A stretch of 64,000 bases of DNA from Pseudoxanthomonas spadix (GCF_003703395.1 NZ_RDQN01000003.1:310001-374000), one strand, 5' to 3'. Positions 42,964-52,505 are shown, counted from the stretch's first letter. The notes: generated by a model from the letters alone, not told the origin. Program-made: numbers and translations.

Positions 42964-44543
42964 GCGCGACCGGCGCCAGCGCAGGCGGCAGGGCGCAGTC
43001 CGGCGGCGCACAAAAAGCCGACACAGGCGCCTGGCTGGCCGTGGCCGCCGGCACCATCGGCTCGTTCATGGCGACCCTGGATATTTCCATCGTCAATGCC
43101 GCCCTGCCCACCATCCAGGGTGAAGTCGGCGCCAGTGGCACCGAGGGCACCTGGATTTCCACCGCCTACCTGGTCAGTGAGATCGTGATGATCCCGCTGA
43201 CCGGCTGGTTCGTGCGCACCCTGGGGCTGCGCAACTTCCTGCTGATCTGCGCGGTGATGTTCACCGCGTTCTCGGTGATGTGCGGGCTGGCCACCTCGTT
43301 GCCGATGATGATCATCGGCCGGGTCGGCCAGGGCTTTGCCGGCGGCGCGCTGATCCCCACGGCGCTGACCATCGTGGCCACCCGCCTGCCGCCGTCGCAG
43401 CAGACCCTGGGCACGGCGCTGTTCGGCATGACCGTGATCATGGGGCCGGTGATCGGTCCGCTGCTGGGCGGCTGGCTGACCGAGAACGTCAGCTGGCACT
43501 ACGCGTTCTTCATCAACGTGCCGGTGTGCCTGGGCCTGCTGGCGCTGCTGCTGCTGGGCCTGGAACACGAGCAGGCCAACTGGGCCGGGCTGCTGGAGGC
43601 GGACTGGCTGGGCATCTTCGGCCTGACCGCCGGGCTGGGCGCGTTGACCGTGGTGCTGGAGGACGGCCAGCGCGAGCGCTGGTTCGAGTCGACGTTCATC
43701 GTGTGGCTGTCGGCGCTGGCGGCGGTGGGTTTGGCCGCGCTGCTGCTGTCGCAGTTCATCAGCCGCGAACCGGTGATCCAGCTCAAGGTGCTGCTCAACC
43801 GCAGCTTCGGCGCGGTGTTCCTGATGATACTTGCGGTTGGCATGATCCTGTTCGGCGTGATGTACATGATCCCGCAGTTCCTGGCGATGGTCTCCGGCTA
43901 CAACACCGAGCAATCCGGCTACGTGCTGCTGCTGGCCGGCCTGCCCACGGTGTTGCTGATGCCATTCATGCCACGCCTGCTGCAGACGGTGGACGTGCGC
44001 GTGCTGGTGATCAGCGGGCTGCTGTGCTTCGGCGCGGCATGCTTCATCAATATCGATCTGACCGACGAAAGCGTCGGTACCGACTTTGTCGCCGGCCAGT
44101 TGCTGCAGGGCTGCGGCCTGGCGCTGGCGATGCTCTCGCTCAACCAGGCCGCCATCAGTGCGGTGCCGACCGAATTGGCCGGCGATGCCTCGGGCCTGTT
44201 CAACGCCGCGCGCAACCTGGGCGGCTCGATCGGCCTGGCCCTGATCTCCACGTTCCAGGACCGGCGCCTGACCTATCACACCCAGGTCCTGGGCAGTGCC
44301 ACCACGGCCAATTCGCCGCTGGGCCAGGACTACATGCAGCAGCTCAGCGGCGCGCTGCAGGGCAGCGGCGCCGATGCGCCGATGCAGGCGATCGGCGCGT
44401 TTGCGCAGACCGTCCAGCTGCAGGCGCTGGTGATGACCTACAACGACCTGTTCTGGATCTTCGGGGTGATCGTGGCCTGTTCGATCCCGCTGGCCTTCCT
44501 GCTCAAGCCTTTGCCGAAAGGGGCACACCTTGCAATGCACTGA
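42960..44543 (+). CDS. emrB: EmrB/QacA-family (DHA2) drug:H+ antiporter
   Basis: This 527-residue protein has fourteen predicted membrane helices. It has the DHA2 signatures [53 protein letters not shown] and GPVIGPLLGGWL. It should export hydrophobic toxic compounds using protons. The GTG at 42960 overlaps the emrA stop as GTGA, so the pair is coupled. Substrates are unknown. Confidence 0.93.
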   Translation: MSATGASAGGRAQSGGAQKADTGAWLAVAAGTIGSFMATLDISIVNAALPTIQGEVGASGTEGTWISTAYLVSEIVMIPLTGWFVRTLGLRNFLLICAVMFTAFSVMCGLATSLPMMIIGRVGQGFAGGALIPTALTIVATRLPPSQQTLGTALFGMTVIMGPVIGPLLGGWLTENVSWHYAFFINVPVCLGLLALLLLGLEHEQANWAGLLEADWLGIFGLTAGLGALTVVLEDGQRERWFESTFIVWLSALAAVGLAALLLSQFISREPVIQLKVLLNRSFGAVFLMILAVGMILFGVMYMIPQFLAMVSGYNTEQSGYVLLLAGLPTVLLMPFMPRLLQTVDVRVLVISGLLCFGAACFINIDLTDESVGTDFVAGQLLQGCGLALAMLSLNQAAISAVPTELAGDASGLFNAARNLGGSIGLALISTFQDRRLTYHTQVLGSATTANSPLGQDYMQQLSGALQGSGADAPMQAIGAFAQTVQLQALVMTYNDLFWIFGVIVACSIPLAFLLKPLPKGAHLAMH

Positions 44544-46071
44544 TCTGTCCGGTGTGCGCAGCGCACTGCTGGCGCTGACGGCGCTGCTGCTGGCCGGCTG
44601 CGTACTGGGCCCCAACTACGTGCGTCCGGAGGTCGCGCCCGCGGCGGTCAACGCGCCGCAGCTGCATCGCGCCGCCAATGCCGGGGTGGTCAGCGCGTTG
44701 CCGCCCAGCCGCTGGTGGCTGCAGCTGAACGATCCGCAGCTGACCTGGCTGATCGACACCGCGCTGGCGCACAGTCCCAACCTGCGCGCCGCCGATGCGC
44801 GGGTGCGTGCCGCGCGCGGACTGGCTGCGCAGCGTCGCGCCGAGCGCCTGCCGCAGGTCGGCGCGCTGGGCGCCTACGCGCGGGTGGAGGCGCCGGACTC
44901 GGCCGAGGACGCCAGCCGTGATGCCGCCGAGGGCCTTGCCCAGGCGACCGATCCGGCGACTGGCACGGCCATCCGCCAGGCCAGCGAGAACCTGGAGCTG
45001 GACGAGGACCTGTATGTGGCCGGGTTCGACGCCAGCTGGGAGCTGGATTTTTTCGGGCGCCGGCGCCGCGCATTGGAAGGTGCCGCTGCCCAGGCCGAGG
45101 CCGCGCAGGCGCAGCTCGCCGACGCCCAGGTGCGCCTGGCCGCCGAGATCGGCCAGGTCTACGTGAACTACCGCGGCCTGCAGCAGCGCATCGACCTTGG
45201 CCAGGGCAACGTGGTCAGCGCGCAGCGCTCGCTGGAGCTGACCCAGCAGCGGCGCGGTCGCGGTGCCGCCTCGGACCTGCAGGTCGAGCGCATGCGCGGC
45301 CAGCTGCAGCAACAGCAAGCGATGCTGCTGCCGCTGCAGGCCCAGCGCGAAGCGGCGCTGGACCAGCTGGCGCTGATGATCGGCCAGGTGCCCGGTGCGC
45401 TGGATGCGCGCCTGGCTGCGCAGCAGCCGATTCCGCAGCTGCCGGCGCAGGTCAGGGTCGATGATCCGGCCGCGCTGATCCGCCGTCGCCCCGACGTGCG
45501 CCAGGCTGAACGTGAGCTGGCCGCTTCAAACGCCCAGATCGGCCAGGCGCTGTCGGGCTATTTCCCGCAGGTCACGCTGGTGGGCAATTACGTGGCGGTG
45601 GGGACCTCGCCGGGTGATCTGGGCGGCGATTCGACGGCGACGTTGCTTGCACCGATGCTGCGCTGGTCGATCTTCGATTTCGGCCGGATCAAGGCGCAGG
45701 TCGCCCAGGCGCGCGCCGGCACCGAAGCTCGCCTGGCCGCATACGAAAACACGGTGCTGGCCGCGCTGCAGGACGCCAACACCGCGCTGTCCAACCTGGG
45801 TTCGGCGCGCAGGCAGGCGCTGGTGGCGCAGCAGGCGCAGACCTCGGCCGATCGTGCTTCGGAACTCATGCAACAGCGCAACCACGCCGGCGCCTCGTCC
45901 TTGGTTGACCTGCTGGACGTGCAGCGCCAGCAGCTGTCGGCCACCGACCGCGCCGTGCAGGCGCAGGTCCAGCTGGTGGTGGATTTCATTGCCCTGCAGA
46001 AGAGCCTGGGCCTGGGCTGGCAGGACGCGCCGGTGCCGGGTGCCGCCCAGCCCGATACTGCCTCCCGCTGA
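44530..46071 (+). CDS. Outer-membrane efflux lipoprotein (NodT/OprM family)
   Basis: This 513-residue TolC-like channel has a lipobox LLAGC (C24) followed by VLGPNYVRPEV, the standard NodT/OprM opening. It contains the duplicated efflux domains with SWELDFFGRRRRA and IRRRPDVRQAERELAASNA. The start is a TTG at 44530, preceded by GGGG, which overlaps the emrB end by 14 bases; no in-frame ATG lies upstream of the signal peptide. It completes a three-part efflux pump with EmrA and EmrB. Confidence 0.9.
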   Translation: MQCTDLSGVRSALLALTALLLAGCVLGPNYVRPEVAPAAVNAPQLHRAANAGVVSALPPSRWWLQLNDPQLTWLIDTALAHSPNLRAADARVRAARGLAAQRRAERLPQVGALGAYARVEAPDSAEDASRDAAEGLAQATDPATGTAIRQASENLELDEDLYVAGFDASWELDFFGRRRRALEGAAAQAEAAQAQLADAQVRLAAEIGQVYVNYRGLQQRIDLGQGNVVSAQRSLELTQQRRGRGAASDLQVERMRGQLQQQQAMLLPLQAQREAALDQLALMIGQVPGALDARLAAQQPIPQLPAQVRVDDPAALIRRRPDVRQAERELAASNAQIGQALSGYFPQVTLVGNYVAVGTSPGDLGGDSTATLLAPMLRWSIFDFGRIKAQVAQARAGTEARLAAYENTVLAALQDANTALSNLGSARRQALVAQQAQTSADRASELMQQRNHAGASSLVDLLDVQRQQLSATDRAVQAQVQLVVDFIALQKSLGLGWQDAPVPGAAQPDTASR

Positions 46072-46086
46072 CCTCGACTCAAGTTG

Positions 46087-46146
46087 TGGGAGCCGCGGCG
46101 AAGCGGTCTTCCCGGTCTGTCCCGATCGCCGCCGTGGCGGCTCCCA
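46087..46146. repeat. Long-range inverted repeat of TGGGAGCCGC type
   Basis: TGGGAGCCGC (46087-46096) is inverted as GCGGCTCCCA (46137-46146), with GC-rich partial pairing between. It sits 15 bases after the efflux channel gene and could end its transcript, although no T-run follows. The motif resembles common intergenic repeats of this bacterial group. Confidence 0.55.
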
Positions 46147-46271
46147 CCGGCAGATCGCGCACGCGGCAAGTGCGCCGGTCCGCCTGGCTGGACCCTGCCC
46201 AAACTCGGCAGTTCCCAGGGCAGAGCGGATCCTGCCCAACGGGACACTTCAGCTGGCTGAAGCGGCCTGTC

Positions 46272-46283
46272 GGGGGGGGGGGG
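46272..46283. repeat. Homopolymeric tract of 12 G upstream of the dehydrogenase gene
   Basis: Twelve consecutive G residues lie about 78 bases upstream of the start of the aldehyde dehydrogenase gene, in a position where a promoter could lie. No other run of this length is seen in the window. Confidence 0.85.
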
Positions 46284-46360
46284 CGGCCACGGCAGGCACG
46301 ACCCTCTAACGGCGCCGCGAGGATCATGGCCGCCTATATTTTTGACTTACGGAGACGCAC

Positions 46361-47722
46361 ATGATCACCGAAACCCCCAATCCCGCCACCGGCCAGGTCG
46401 AGCATCGCCAGGAGCTGATGGGTGCCAACACCGTCGAGGCCATCCTGCACGCGGCGCAGACCGCGTTTCCCGAATGGGCCCAGCGTTCGCTCGAGCAGCG
46501 CGCGGGCGTGCTGCATCGCGTGGGCGAGGTGTTGCGCGAGCGGCGCGAGGCGATCGCGCAACTGATGACCGCCGAGATGGGCAAGCTCAAGGGCGAAGCG
46601 CTGGCCGAAGTGGACAAGTGCGCCGGCGCCTGCGATTACTACGCCGACCATGCCGCGGGGTATCTGCAGCCCGAGCCAATCAAGACCGAGGCGCGCGCCA
46701 GCTATGTGCGCTACGAGCCGATTGGCTGCGTGTTTGCGGTGATGCCGTGGAACTTCCCGATCTGGCAGGTGTTCCGGTTCCTGGCCCCGACCCTGATGGT
46801 CGGCAACACCGCACTGCTCAAGCACGCCACCAATGTGCCGCGCTGCGCTGATGCGATCGCCGATGCGCTGCGCGCCGCTGGCGTGCCCGAAGGCGTGTTC
46901 GGCGTGCTGCACATCGACAACGACCAGGCGGCCGAAGTCATTCGCGACCCGCGCATCGCTGCGGTCACGCTGACCGGCTCCGAGCGCGCCGGCAAGTCGA
47001 TCGCCGCCACCGCCGGCAGCGTGCTGAAGAAGTGCGTGATGGAACTGGGTGGCAGCGATGCCTTCGTGGTGCTGGACGATGCCGACCTGGACAAGACCGT
47101 GGCCGCGGCGGTGAAGGGCCGGTTCGACAACGCCGGCCAGACCTGTATCGCGGCCAAGCGCTTCATCGTGGTCGATGCCATCGCCGATGCCTTCGTGCAG
47201 CGCTTCGTCGAAGCGGCCGGCAAGCTGCAGACCGGCGACCCCAACGATGCGGCCACCACGCTGGCGCCGATGGCGCGCCAGGACCTGCGCGATGCGCTGC
47301 ACCGCCAGGTCGCCAGCAGCGTGGCCGACGGCGCCAGGGTGCTGCTGGGCGGCAAGCCCGGCCCGGGCCATGCCGACTATCCGGCGACCATCCTGGATGG
47401 CGTGCGGCCCGGCATGGCCGCCTACACAGAAGAACTGTTCGGCCCGGTCGCCAGCATCGTGCGGGTCAAGGACCAGGCCGAAGCCGTGCGCGTGGCCAAC
47501 GACACCAGCTTCGGTCTGGGCGGCAGCGTCTGGACAAGCGACGTCGAACGCGGCGAACGCGTGGCCCAGCAGCTGCAGTGCGGCTCGGCCTTCGTCAACG
47601 CGCTGGTCAAGAGCGATGTGCGGTTGCCGTTCGGCGGGACCAAGCGCTCGGGCCATGGCCGCGAGCTCGCCCGCCACGGCATCCACGAGTTCACCAACAT
47701 CAAGACGGTTTACGTGGCCTGA
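46361..47722 (+). CDS. NAD(P)-dependent succinate-semialdehyde-type dehydrogenase
   Basis: This 453-residue aldehyde dehydrogenase has the catalytic cysteine C262 in FDNAGQTCIAAKRF and the general base E228 in VMELGGSDAFVV. It also has the PWNFPIWQVFRFLAP segment typical of the Sad/GabD group. It converts succinate semialdehyde, or a close aldehyde, to the acid. It could finish the putrescine-GABA route encoded at 30-41 kb, although it is not in the same operon. GGAGA lies five bases before the start. PuuC-type enzymes are longer. Confidence 0.85.
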   Translation: MITETPNPATGQVEHRQELMGANTVEAILHAAQTAFPEWAQRSLEQRAGVLHRVGEVLRERREAIAQLMTAEMGKLKGEALAEVDKCAGACDYYADHAAGYLQPEPIKTEARASYVRYEPIGCVFAVMPWNFPIWQVFRFLAPTLMVGNTALLKHATNVPRCADAIADALRAAGVPEGVFGVLHIDNDQAAEVIRDPRIAAVTLTGSERAGKSIAATAGSVLKKCVMELGGSDAFVVLDDADLDKTVAAAVKGRFDNAGQTCIAAKRFIVVDAIADAFVQRFVEAAGKLQTGDPNDAATTLAPMARQDLRDALHRQVASSVADGARVLLGGKPGPGHADYPATILDGVRPGMAAYTEELFGPVASIVRVKDQAEAVRVANDTSFGLGGSVWTSDVERGERVAQQLQCGSAFVNALVKSDVRLPFGGTKRSGHGRELARHGIHEFTNIKTVYVA

Positions 47723-48295
47723 CCGCATCTGCCCGGGCGTGCGAAACGCAACGCCCTGGGGACATCCGATGAAGGGATGGGCAGTTGCGCGGCTACCTTC
47801 CAGCTGCCGGCCTGCATCTGTTGCGAAATCACGATGCGAGGATCGTCGTGCGCATCCAGCAATGCGGCAAGCAGGGCGCGGCCGTAGGCGATCAGCACCG
47901 CGCGCTTGTCCAGGGTGGCGGTGCGTTCGTCCAGCGCCTTGTAGAGTCGGCGAAGCGCTTCATGGAGACGCCTCGTAGCAGAAACAGCAGACGTCGTTCC
48001 CGCGAAGGCGGGAACCCAGAGGCCTTCCTCGCAAATCCGTCATCGTGCGCAGTGCCACTGGATCCCCGCCTTCGCGGGGATGACGGCAAAAATGCAACAA
48101 CCGAGAGCGAGGCACCTTCACTCCTCGCCACCGTCATCGGTGCGAAAGGTTTTGGCGGCGATCCCGGCTTCGTTCATCGCGCGGATGATCGCCTCGGTGT
48201 TGTCGTGGGCGCCGACCTGGCCGTCGGCCAGACCACAGGGAGGGTCAACGCCCGTCAGCAGCTTGCGGCACAATCGCAGGCCGGGAGGAGGACCC
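47723..48295. other. Gene-poor stretch with a MITE and possible gene remnants
   Basis: This 573-base region lies between the dehydrogenase and the acyl-CoA dehydrogenase gene. On the minus strand two open pieces look protein-like: about 47735-47960 (LRRLYKALDERTATLDKRAV, then IAYGRALLAALLDAHDD) and about 48118-48240 (HDNTEAIIRAMNEAGIAA). A MITE-like repeat lies between them. I do not recognise either piece, and neither has a good start and ribosome site. They may be halves of one gene split by the repeat. Confidence 0.4.
47992..48085. mobile_element. MITE-like repeat with CCCGCGAAGGCGGG termini
   Basis: An element of about 94 bases has imperfect 28-bp inverted termini. The left end reads CGTCGTTCCCGCGAAGGCGG and the right end, on the other strand, CGTCATCCCCGCGAAGGCGG. 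Each end can fold on itself (TTCCCGC/GCGGGAA; TCCCCGC/GCGGGGA). This is a widespread short intergenic repeat of proteobacteria and carries no gene. Confidence 0.75.
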
Positions 48296-49939
48296 ATGGA
48301 CACACCCAGCACGCGCTCGTTCGCCACGCACGTGGTGGACAACCAGCCGCCGGAGTTTGCACCACGCGATCTGCATGCCGATGACGCGGTGTTGCGTGAG
48401 GGCCTGGCGCGCGCAGGCGCCGCGGCCTTCGATGCGGCGCTGGCCGGCTATGGCGCGCTGGCCGGCAGCACGCTGTACGCGCTGGGCTTCGAGGCCAATG
48501 GCGACAAGCCGCGGCTGAAGACCCACGACCGCTTCGGCCATCGCATCGACCTGGTCGAATTCCACCCCGCCTATCACCAGCTGATGCAGGCGGCCAAGGA
48601 ACACGGCGTGGCCGGGCTGTCCTGGCACGCCCCGCAGCCCGGGGCCCACGTCGCCCGCGCCGCGCTCAGTTACCTGCATCACCAGGCCGAGGCCGGCACC
48701 AGCTGTCCGCTGACCATGACCCATGCCGCCGTGCCCGTGTTGCGCCGCGAGCCTGCCCTGCAGGCGTGGGCCGACAAGGCCGCCGCGCCGCACTACGACC
48801 CGCGCGATGTGCCCATCGCCGACAAGGCCGGCATCACCGTCGGCATGGGCATGACCGAGAAGCAGGGCGGCTCGGACGTGCGCGGCAACACCACCTGCGC
48901 CACCGCGACCTCGGTCGAGGGGGAATACACGCTGGTCGGGCACAAGTGGTTCTTCTCCGCGCCGATGTCCGATGGCTGGCTGGTGCTGGCCCAGGCGCCG
49001 GGTGGCCTGACCTGCTTCCTGCTGCCGCGGCGGCTGCCCGATGGTCAGAAGAACGCCTTCCAGCTGATGCGCCTGAAGGACAAGCTCGGCGACTGGGCCA
49101 ACGCCTCCGGCGAAGTCGAGTTCACCGGCGCCTGGGCACGCAGGGTCGGCGCCGAAGGCCGTGGCGTGGCGACCATCCTGCAGATGGTCATGCTGACCCG
49201 CCTGGATTGCATGCTGGCGGCCACCGCCGAGATGCGCATGGCCCTGGCCCAGGCCGTGCATCACACGCGCCATCGCAGCACCTTCGGCAAGGCCCTGGTC
49301 GAACACGCGCTGATGCGCAACGTGCTGGCTGACCTGTCGCTGGAATGGGAAGCGGCCCTGGCCCTGTGCCTGCGCGTGGCCGCCGCGGTGGATCGCGCGC
49401 CCACCGCGCCGGCCGAGGCGGCCTTGGCCCGGGTGGCCACCGCGATCGGCAAATACTGGATCTGCCGGCGCGCCCCGGCCTTCGTCAACGAGGCACAGGA
49501 GTGCCTGGGCGGGGCGGGCTACGTGGAGGAATCGATCCTGCCACGGCTGTTCCGCCAGTCACCGCTCAACGGCATCTGGGAAGGCAGCGGCAACATCCAG
49601 TGCCTGGACGTGCTGCGCGCGCTGGCCAAAGAGCCCGAATGCGGGCAGGTGCTGCTGGCCGAACTGGCCGCCGCGCGCGGCCTGGACCACGCCTACGACC
49701 GCCAGTTCGAGGTTGTCGCCGCGCAGCTGGCCGCAGGCCACACCGTCGAGGCCGGCGCCCGCCTGCTGGTGGAACATCTTGCCCTGCTGCTGCAGGCCAG
49801 CGTGCTGCTGCGCGCCGGCAGCCCGGCCGCCGAGCTGTTCTGTCGCTCGCGCCTGGGTGGACAGCACGGACTGGCACTGGGCACGCTGCCGGCCGGTGCC
49901 GATTTCAGGATGTTGATCGGGCGGGCGTTGCCGGCGTGA
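48296..49939 (+). CDS. aidB: AidB-like acyl-CoA dehydrogenase family protein
   Basis: This 547-residue flavoprotein resembles AidB in length and organisation. It has an N-terminal domain (THVVDNQPPEFAPRDLHADD), the FAD-contact segment GMTEKQGGSDVRGNTT, the acyl-CoA dehydrogenase helix region KALVEHALMRNVLADL, and a C-terminal extension. AidB proteins bind DNA and are linked to alkylation response in E. coli; many relatives are annotated isovaleryl-CoA dehydrogenases. The start at 48296 has a strong GGGAGGAGG four bases upstream. Confidence 0.85.
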   Translation: MDTPSTRSFATHVVDNQPPEFAPRDLHADDAVLREGLARAGAAAFDAALAGYGALAGSTLYALGFEANGDKPRLKTHDRFGHRIDLVEFHPAYHQLMQAAKEHGVAGLSWHAPQPGAHVARAALSYLHHQAEAGTSCPLTMTHAAVPVLRREPALQAWADKAAAPHYDPRDVPIADKAGITVGMGMTEKQGGSDVRGNTTCATATSVEGEYTLVGHKWFFSAPMSDGWLVLAQAPGGLTCFLLPRRLPDGQKNAFQLMRLKDKLGDWANASGEVEFTGAWARRVGAEGRGVATILQMVMLTRLDCMLAATAEMRMALAQAVHHTRHRSTFGKALVEHALMRNVLADLSLEWEAALALCLRVAAAVDRAPTAPAEAALARVATAIGKYWICRRAPAFVNEAQECLGGAGYVEESILPRLFRQSPLNGIWEGSGNIQCLDVLRALAKEPECGQVLLAELAAARGLDHAYDRQFEVVAAQLAAGHTVEAGARLLVEHLALLLQASVLLRAGSPAAELFCRSRLGGQHGLALGTLPAGADFRMLIGRALPA

Positions 49940-49965
49940 GGTGCATCATGGGCTTGCTGAAGTAA

Positions 49966-50919
49966 ATGTGTGCCATGACCACGATAAACGAGCCTCAGAT
50001 GAAGGACCTCACCCCACTTCGAGACCGACTCGATCACGTGGCTCGATTCCTGCTAATGTTGGTGCTCACTCTCAGTGTGGCATGCGGCGGGATGCCTGCA
50101 AGTGCAGCTGGGCGGGAAGTTAGGCGGCTCGATCAGCTTGGCATGCGCGGAAACGTAGGCGAGGCACCAATCGCGATGATCGCGACCCTGGACGAGCAGC
50201 ACACGTTGGTGGATATCCATTACTCGTATGCGTCACGGGGGGAAAAAATTCCACTCACCGCGGCCGTCGATGGCTCAGTGCTGACCCTGACTGAGCCTGG
50301 CGGCGGAAAGTTCGACCTGCACTTCGTGTCGCATGGAACCGCCAGACAGGATGGACCATTGGGCTTCTACACGGCGACGGGGCTCGAAGGGCGCTGGAAG
50401 CACGCGACGCGCGAATTGCCGGTCAGGATCCAGTTCGTCCAGACGCGCGATGTGCTGGAGGACTGCATTTTCTATCCTGATCCGGTCTTTGAGACGCAGC
50501 AGCCGCATTTCCCGGCCCCGGGTTGCGAACACACACCGGACAAGGCGGCACTGGATGCCTGCATTGCCAGTCCGTTTGTCTCGGATCAAGCCACCATTGA
50601 ATGCGCCAAAGCGACCCTTCGTCCCTGCCGGTTCGACCAGTTCAACCAGAACTTCTGTACCAGCAACCTGTCGAGCTATCTGGATCAGGTGATCGAGTCA
50701 CGCCTGCGTCAGCCGGCGACTTCATCGATGACCGAAGAGCGCTATCCCGCGTGGAGCAAGGCGGCCAGGACAAGCTGCGAGCACAGCTCAGAGTTTGGAA
50801 GCGATGGCAGCGGCCATGGCGCTGATGTCGTGATGTGCATCGCTTACGAACAGCTGCGCCTGCTGCAGCGACATCTTGAACCGGCTTCGCAACCGATCCG
50901 TCGTACTGCCCGGCATTGA
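49966..50919 (+). CDS. Secreted hypothetical protein with LprI-like C-terminal region
   Basis: This 317-residue protein has a hydrophobic N-terminal signal (FLLMLVLTLSVACGG, then MPASAAG). Its C-terminal part has paired cysteines and SKAARTSCEHSSEFGSDGSG, with MCIAYEQLRLLQRHL, resembling the DUF1311/LprI lysozyme-inhibitor region. The middle part (VDIHYSYASRGEKIPLTAAV, then GPLGFYTATGLEGRWKHAT) is not recognised. The start is uncertain: 49966, 49975 and 49999 are all in frame and no strong ribosome site decides. It could protect against host or competitor muramidases, but this is a weak inference. Confidence 0.6.
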   Translation: MCAMTTINEPQMKDLTPLRDRLDHVARFLLMLVLTLSVACGGMPASAAGREVRRLDQLGMRGNVGEAPIAMIATLDEQHTLVDIHYSYASRGEKIPLTAAVDGSVLTLTEPGGGKFDLHFVSHGTARQDGPLGFYTATGLEGRWKHATRELPVRIQFVQTRDVLEDCIFYPDPVFETQQPHFPAPGCEHTPDKAALDACIASPFVSDQATIECAKATLRPCRFDQFNQNFCTSNLSSYLDQVIESRLRQPATSSMTEERYPAWSKAARTSCEHSSEFGSDGSGHGADVVMCIAYEQLRLLQRHLEPASQPIRRTARH

Positions 50920-50940
50920 AGCGCGCTTCGGTGGCCCGCG

Positions 50941-51245
50941 TCAGCTGCCGTGCGCCATCGCCCGCGAGCCGGTCAGGATCATCCGCAGCATGGTCGACAG
51001 CTGCTCCACCAGCTCCGGGTCGCGTTCGGGCGGCAGGTCCATGGCGGTGGCACCGGCGGCGAAGACCAGGCGGGTGATTGCCTTGGAGACCAGCGCCGGC
51101 GCGTGCAGGGTCGCGCCGTCGGCGGCGGCCAGGCGGATCAGGTCCACCTTCAGCTCGTCCTCGAAATAGCTCAGCTCGCGCTCGACCGCGGCCTTGAACG
51201 CATCGGAGCCGACCATGCCTTCGCACAGCAGCACGTGCAGCAGCT
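50941..51245 (-). pseudogene. Truncated second copy of the 3' end of the TetR (desT-like) gene
   Basis: Bases 50954-51245 repeat 52519-52810 almost exactly in the same orientation, with about five visible differences in 292 bases. It encodes the C-terminal ligand domain only (HVLLCEGMVGSDAFKAAVER, ending SRAMAHGS), with R to C and other substitutions and a different tail. The DNA-binding N-terminus is absent and the upstream frame has no start. It is a partial gene duplication, not a functional regulator. Confidence 0.85.
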
Positions 51246-51315
51246 CACCGTGGGTTTTCCGGCATATTGGGTGAAGTGAGCGGGTCCTGCCTCAGGAAGG
51301 GTGGGGCGTCGCGGG

Positions 51316-52380
51316 TTAATCCGATGACGCATCATCAGGTGCACTCACCTGATAGCCCTTGGCGCTCAGTTGGGCCAGCTGTCCATCAGCGCCCACCAGG
51401 TCAGCGATCGGTAGCACCGCCAGGGTGACCTGGTTTCGGTCCAGCGCTGACTGGGCAGCCGCCAGCCACTTCGCACGCGCCTGCGCGGCCAACTCCGGCC
51501 GCTCCTGGAACCCCATCAGTCGATCGTATTCGGCCTTGCAGGCAGGCTGTCTTTCGACGTTGCCTGGCGCGCCCAGTACAGCAGGATCGCCGGTGGCCCA
51601 GGCGTTTGCCGTCTGCTTCATCGCCTCCAAGTCTGACTCCAGCGTATCGAGAGTTTCGGTAAAGCAGCTCACCTCGTCCGCGCGCGCGTTGGACAGCGCC
51701 TGGATACCGGCCTTGTACTTGTCCCGGTCGATCACGAGGGGAAAGTTGACGTCGGTTTCAGTGATCGCCACGCCCTTGGCCTTTGCAAGCGCTGATACGC
51801 GATCCCAGACCAGCGCTGAGCCCGTCATCCCCGAGGCAGAAATCGCACTGGAATAAAGTTCCTGGGAGGCAAAGATCGGCCGGACGCGCTCCACAGCGGT
51901 GTCATTGGGCAAGTATTTCGCCTTCAGCGCGCGCCACTGGCTGAAAACCGGGGCGGGTAGCAAATCCTGGAGCGTTTGCCTATCCGGGATACGGGTGGCC
52001 TTCATGGCTGAGCGGGCCAGCGAGGCGATCTTGAACGCTGCGCCGATGCCGACCTTGTTCTGTGCGCGTCCGGGGGCGATGACTTCCTGCGCCTGTGCAA
52101 GGACTGACTCGACTTGCGCCGCGTTCCAGTCCATGCCGCTGGGCAGTGGGCTGATGGTGCCAAGGATGTAGAGGGTGTGTTGTCCCCTGGTCACTCGCCA
52201 TAGGCCTGGCCCGGGGAGCGAACCGGTCACGACCACGGTGCCCATGGTGCTCGGTTCGGCCTGCGCAGCGGGAGGCTGGGGCGCTTCGGTCTGCGGCGTC
52301 TGCTGTGCCGATGCCGGCAGCATCGCAGCAAGACTGCCACCGGCGAGAATCACTGCAAAAACTGCTGTGGTGTGGCGCAT
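51316..52380 (-). CDS. TraB/GumN-family secreted protein
   Basis: This 354-residue protein has a signal peptide ending ASAQQ and a Gln/Pro-rich linker. The TraB/GumN core follows with GLWRVTRGQHTLYILGTISP, the glycine-lysine-histidine-like opening of the family. Members are proposed to be metal-dependent proteases related to Tiki, but the function in bacteria such as Xanthomonas (GumN) is unproven. It lies between the intact TetR gene and the truncated TetR copy, all on the minus strand. Confidence 0.8.
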   Translation of the reverse strand: MRHTTAVFAVILAGGSLAAMLPASAQQTPQTEAPQPPAAQAEPSTMGTVVVTGSLPGPGLWRVTRGQHTLYILGTISPLPSGMDWNAAQVESVLAQAQEVIAPGRAQNKVGIGAAFKIASLARSAMKATRIPDRQTLQDLLPAPVFSQWRALKAKYLPNDTAVERVRPIFASQELYSSAISASGMTGSALVWDRVSALAKAKGVAITETDVNFPLVIDRDKYKAGIQALSNARADEVSCFTETLDTLESDLEAMKQTANAWATGDPAVLGAPGNVERQPACKAEYDRLMGFQERPELAAQARAKWLAAAQSALDRNQVTLAVLPIADLVGADGQLAQLSAKGYQVSAPDDASSD

Positions 52381-52505
52381 GAGTTCGCTCTGTTTAGTGA
52401 TCCAATGAACTGCATGAAGTCAATTGCATGCGTGATCTACGCGGCGCGCTGTTCAAAGCGCCATTGCCGGCCAGAAACCTTCTGGCGATGCCTCACTTGG
52501 AGAGC

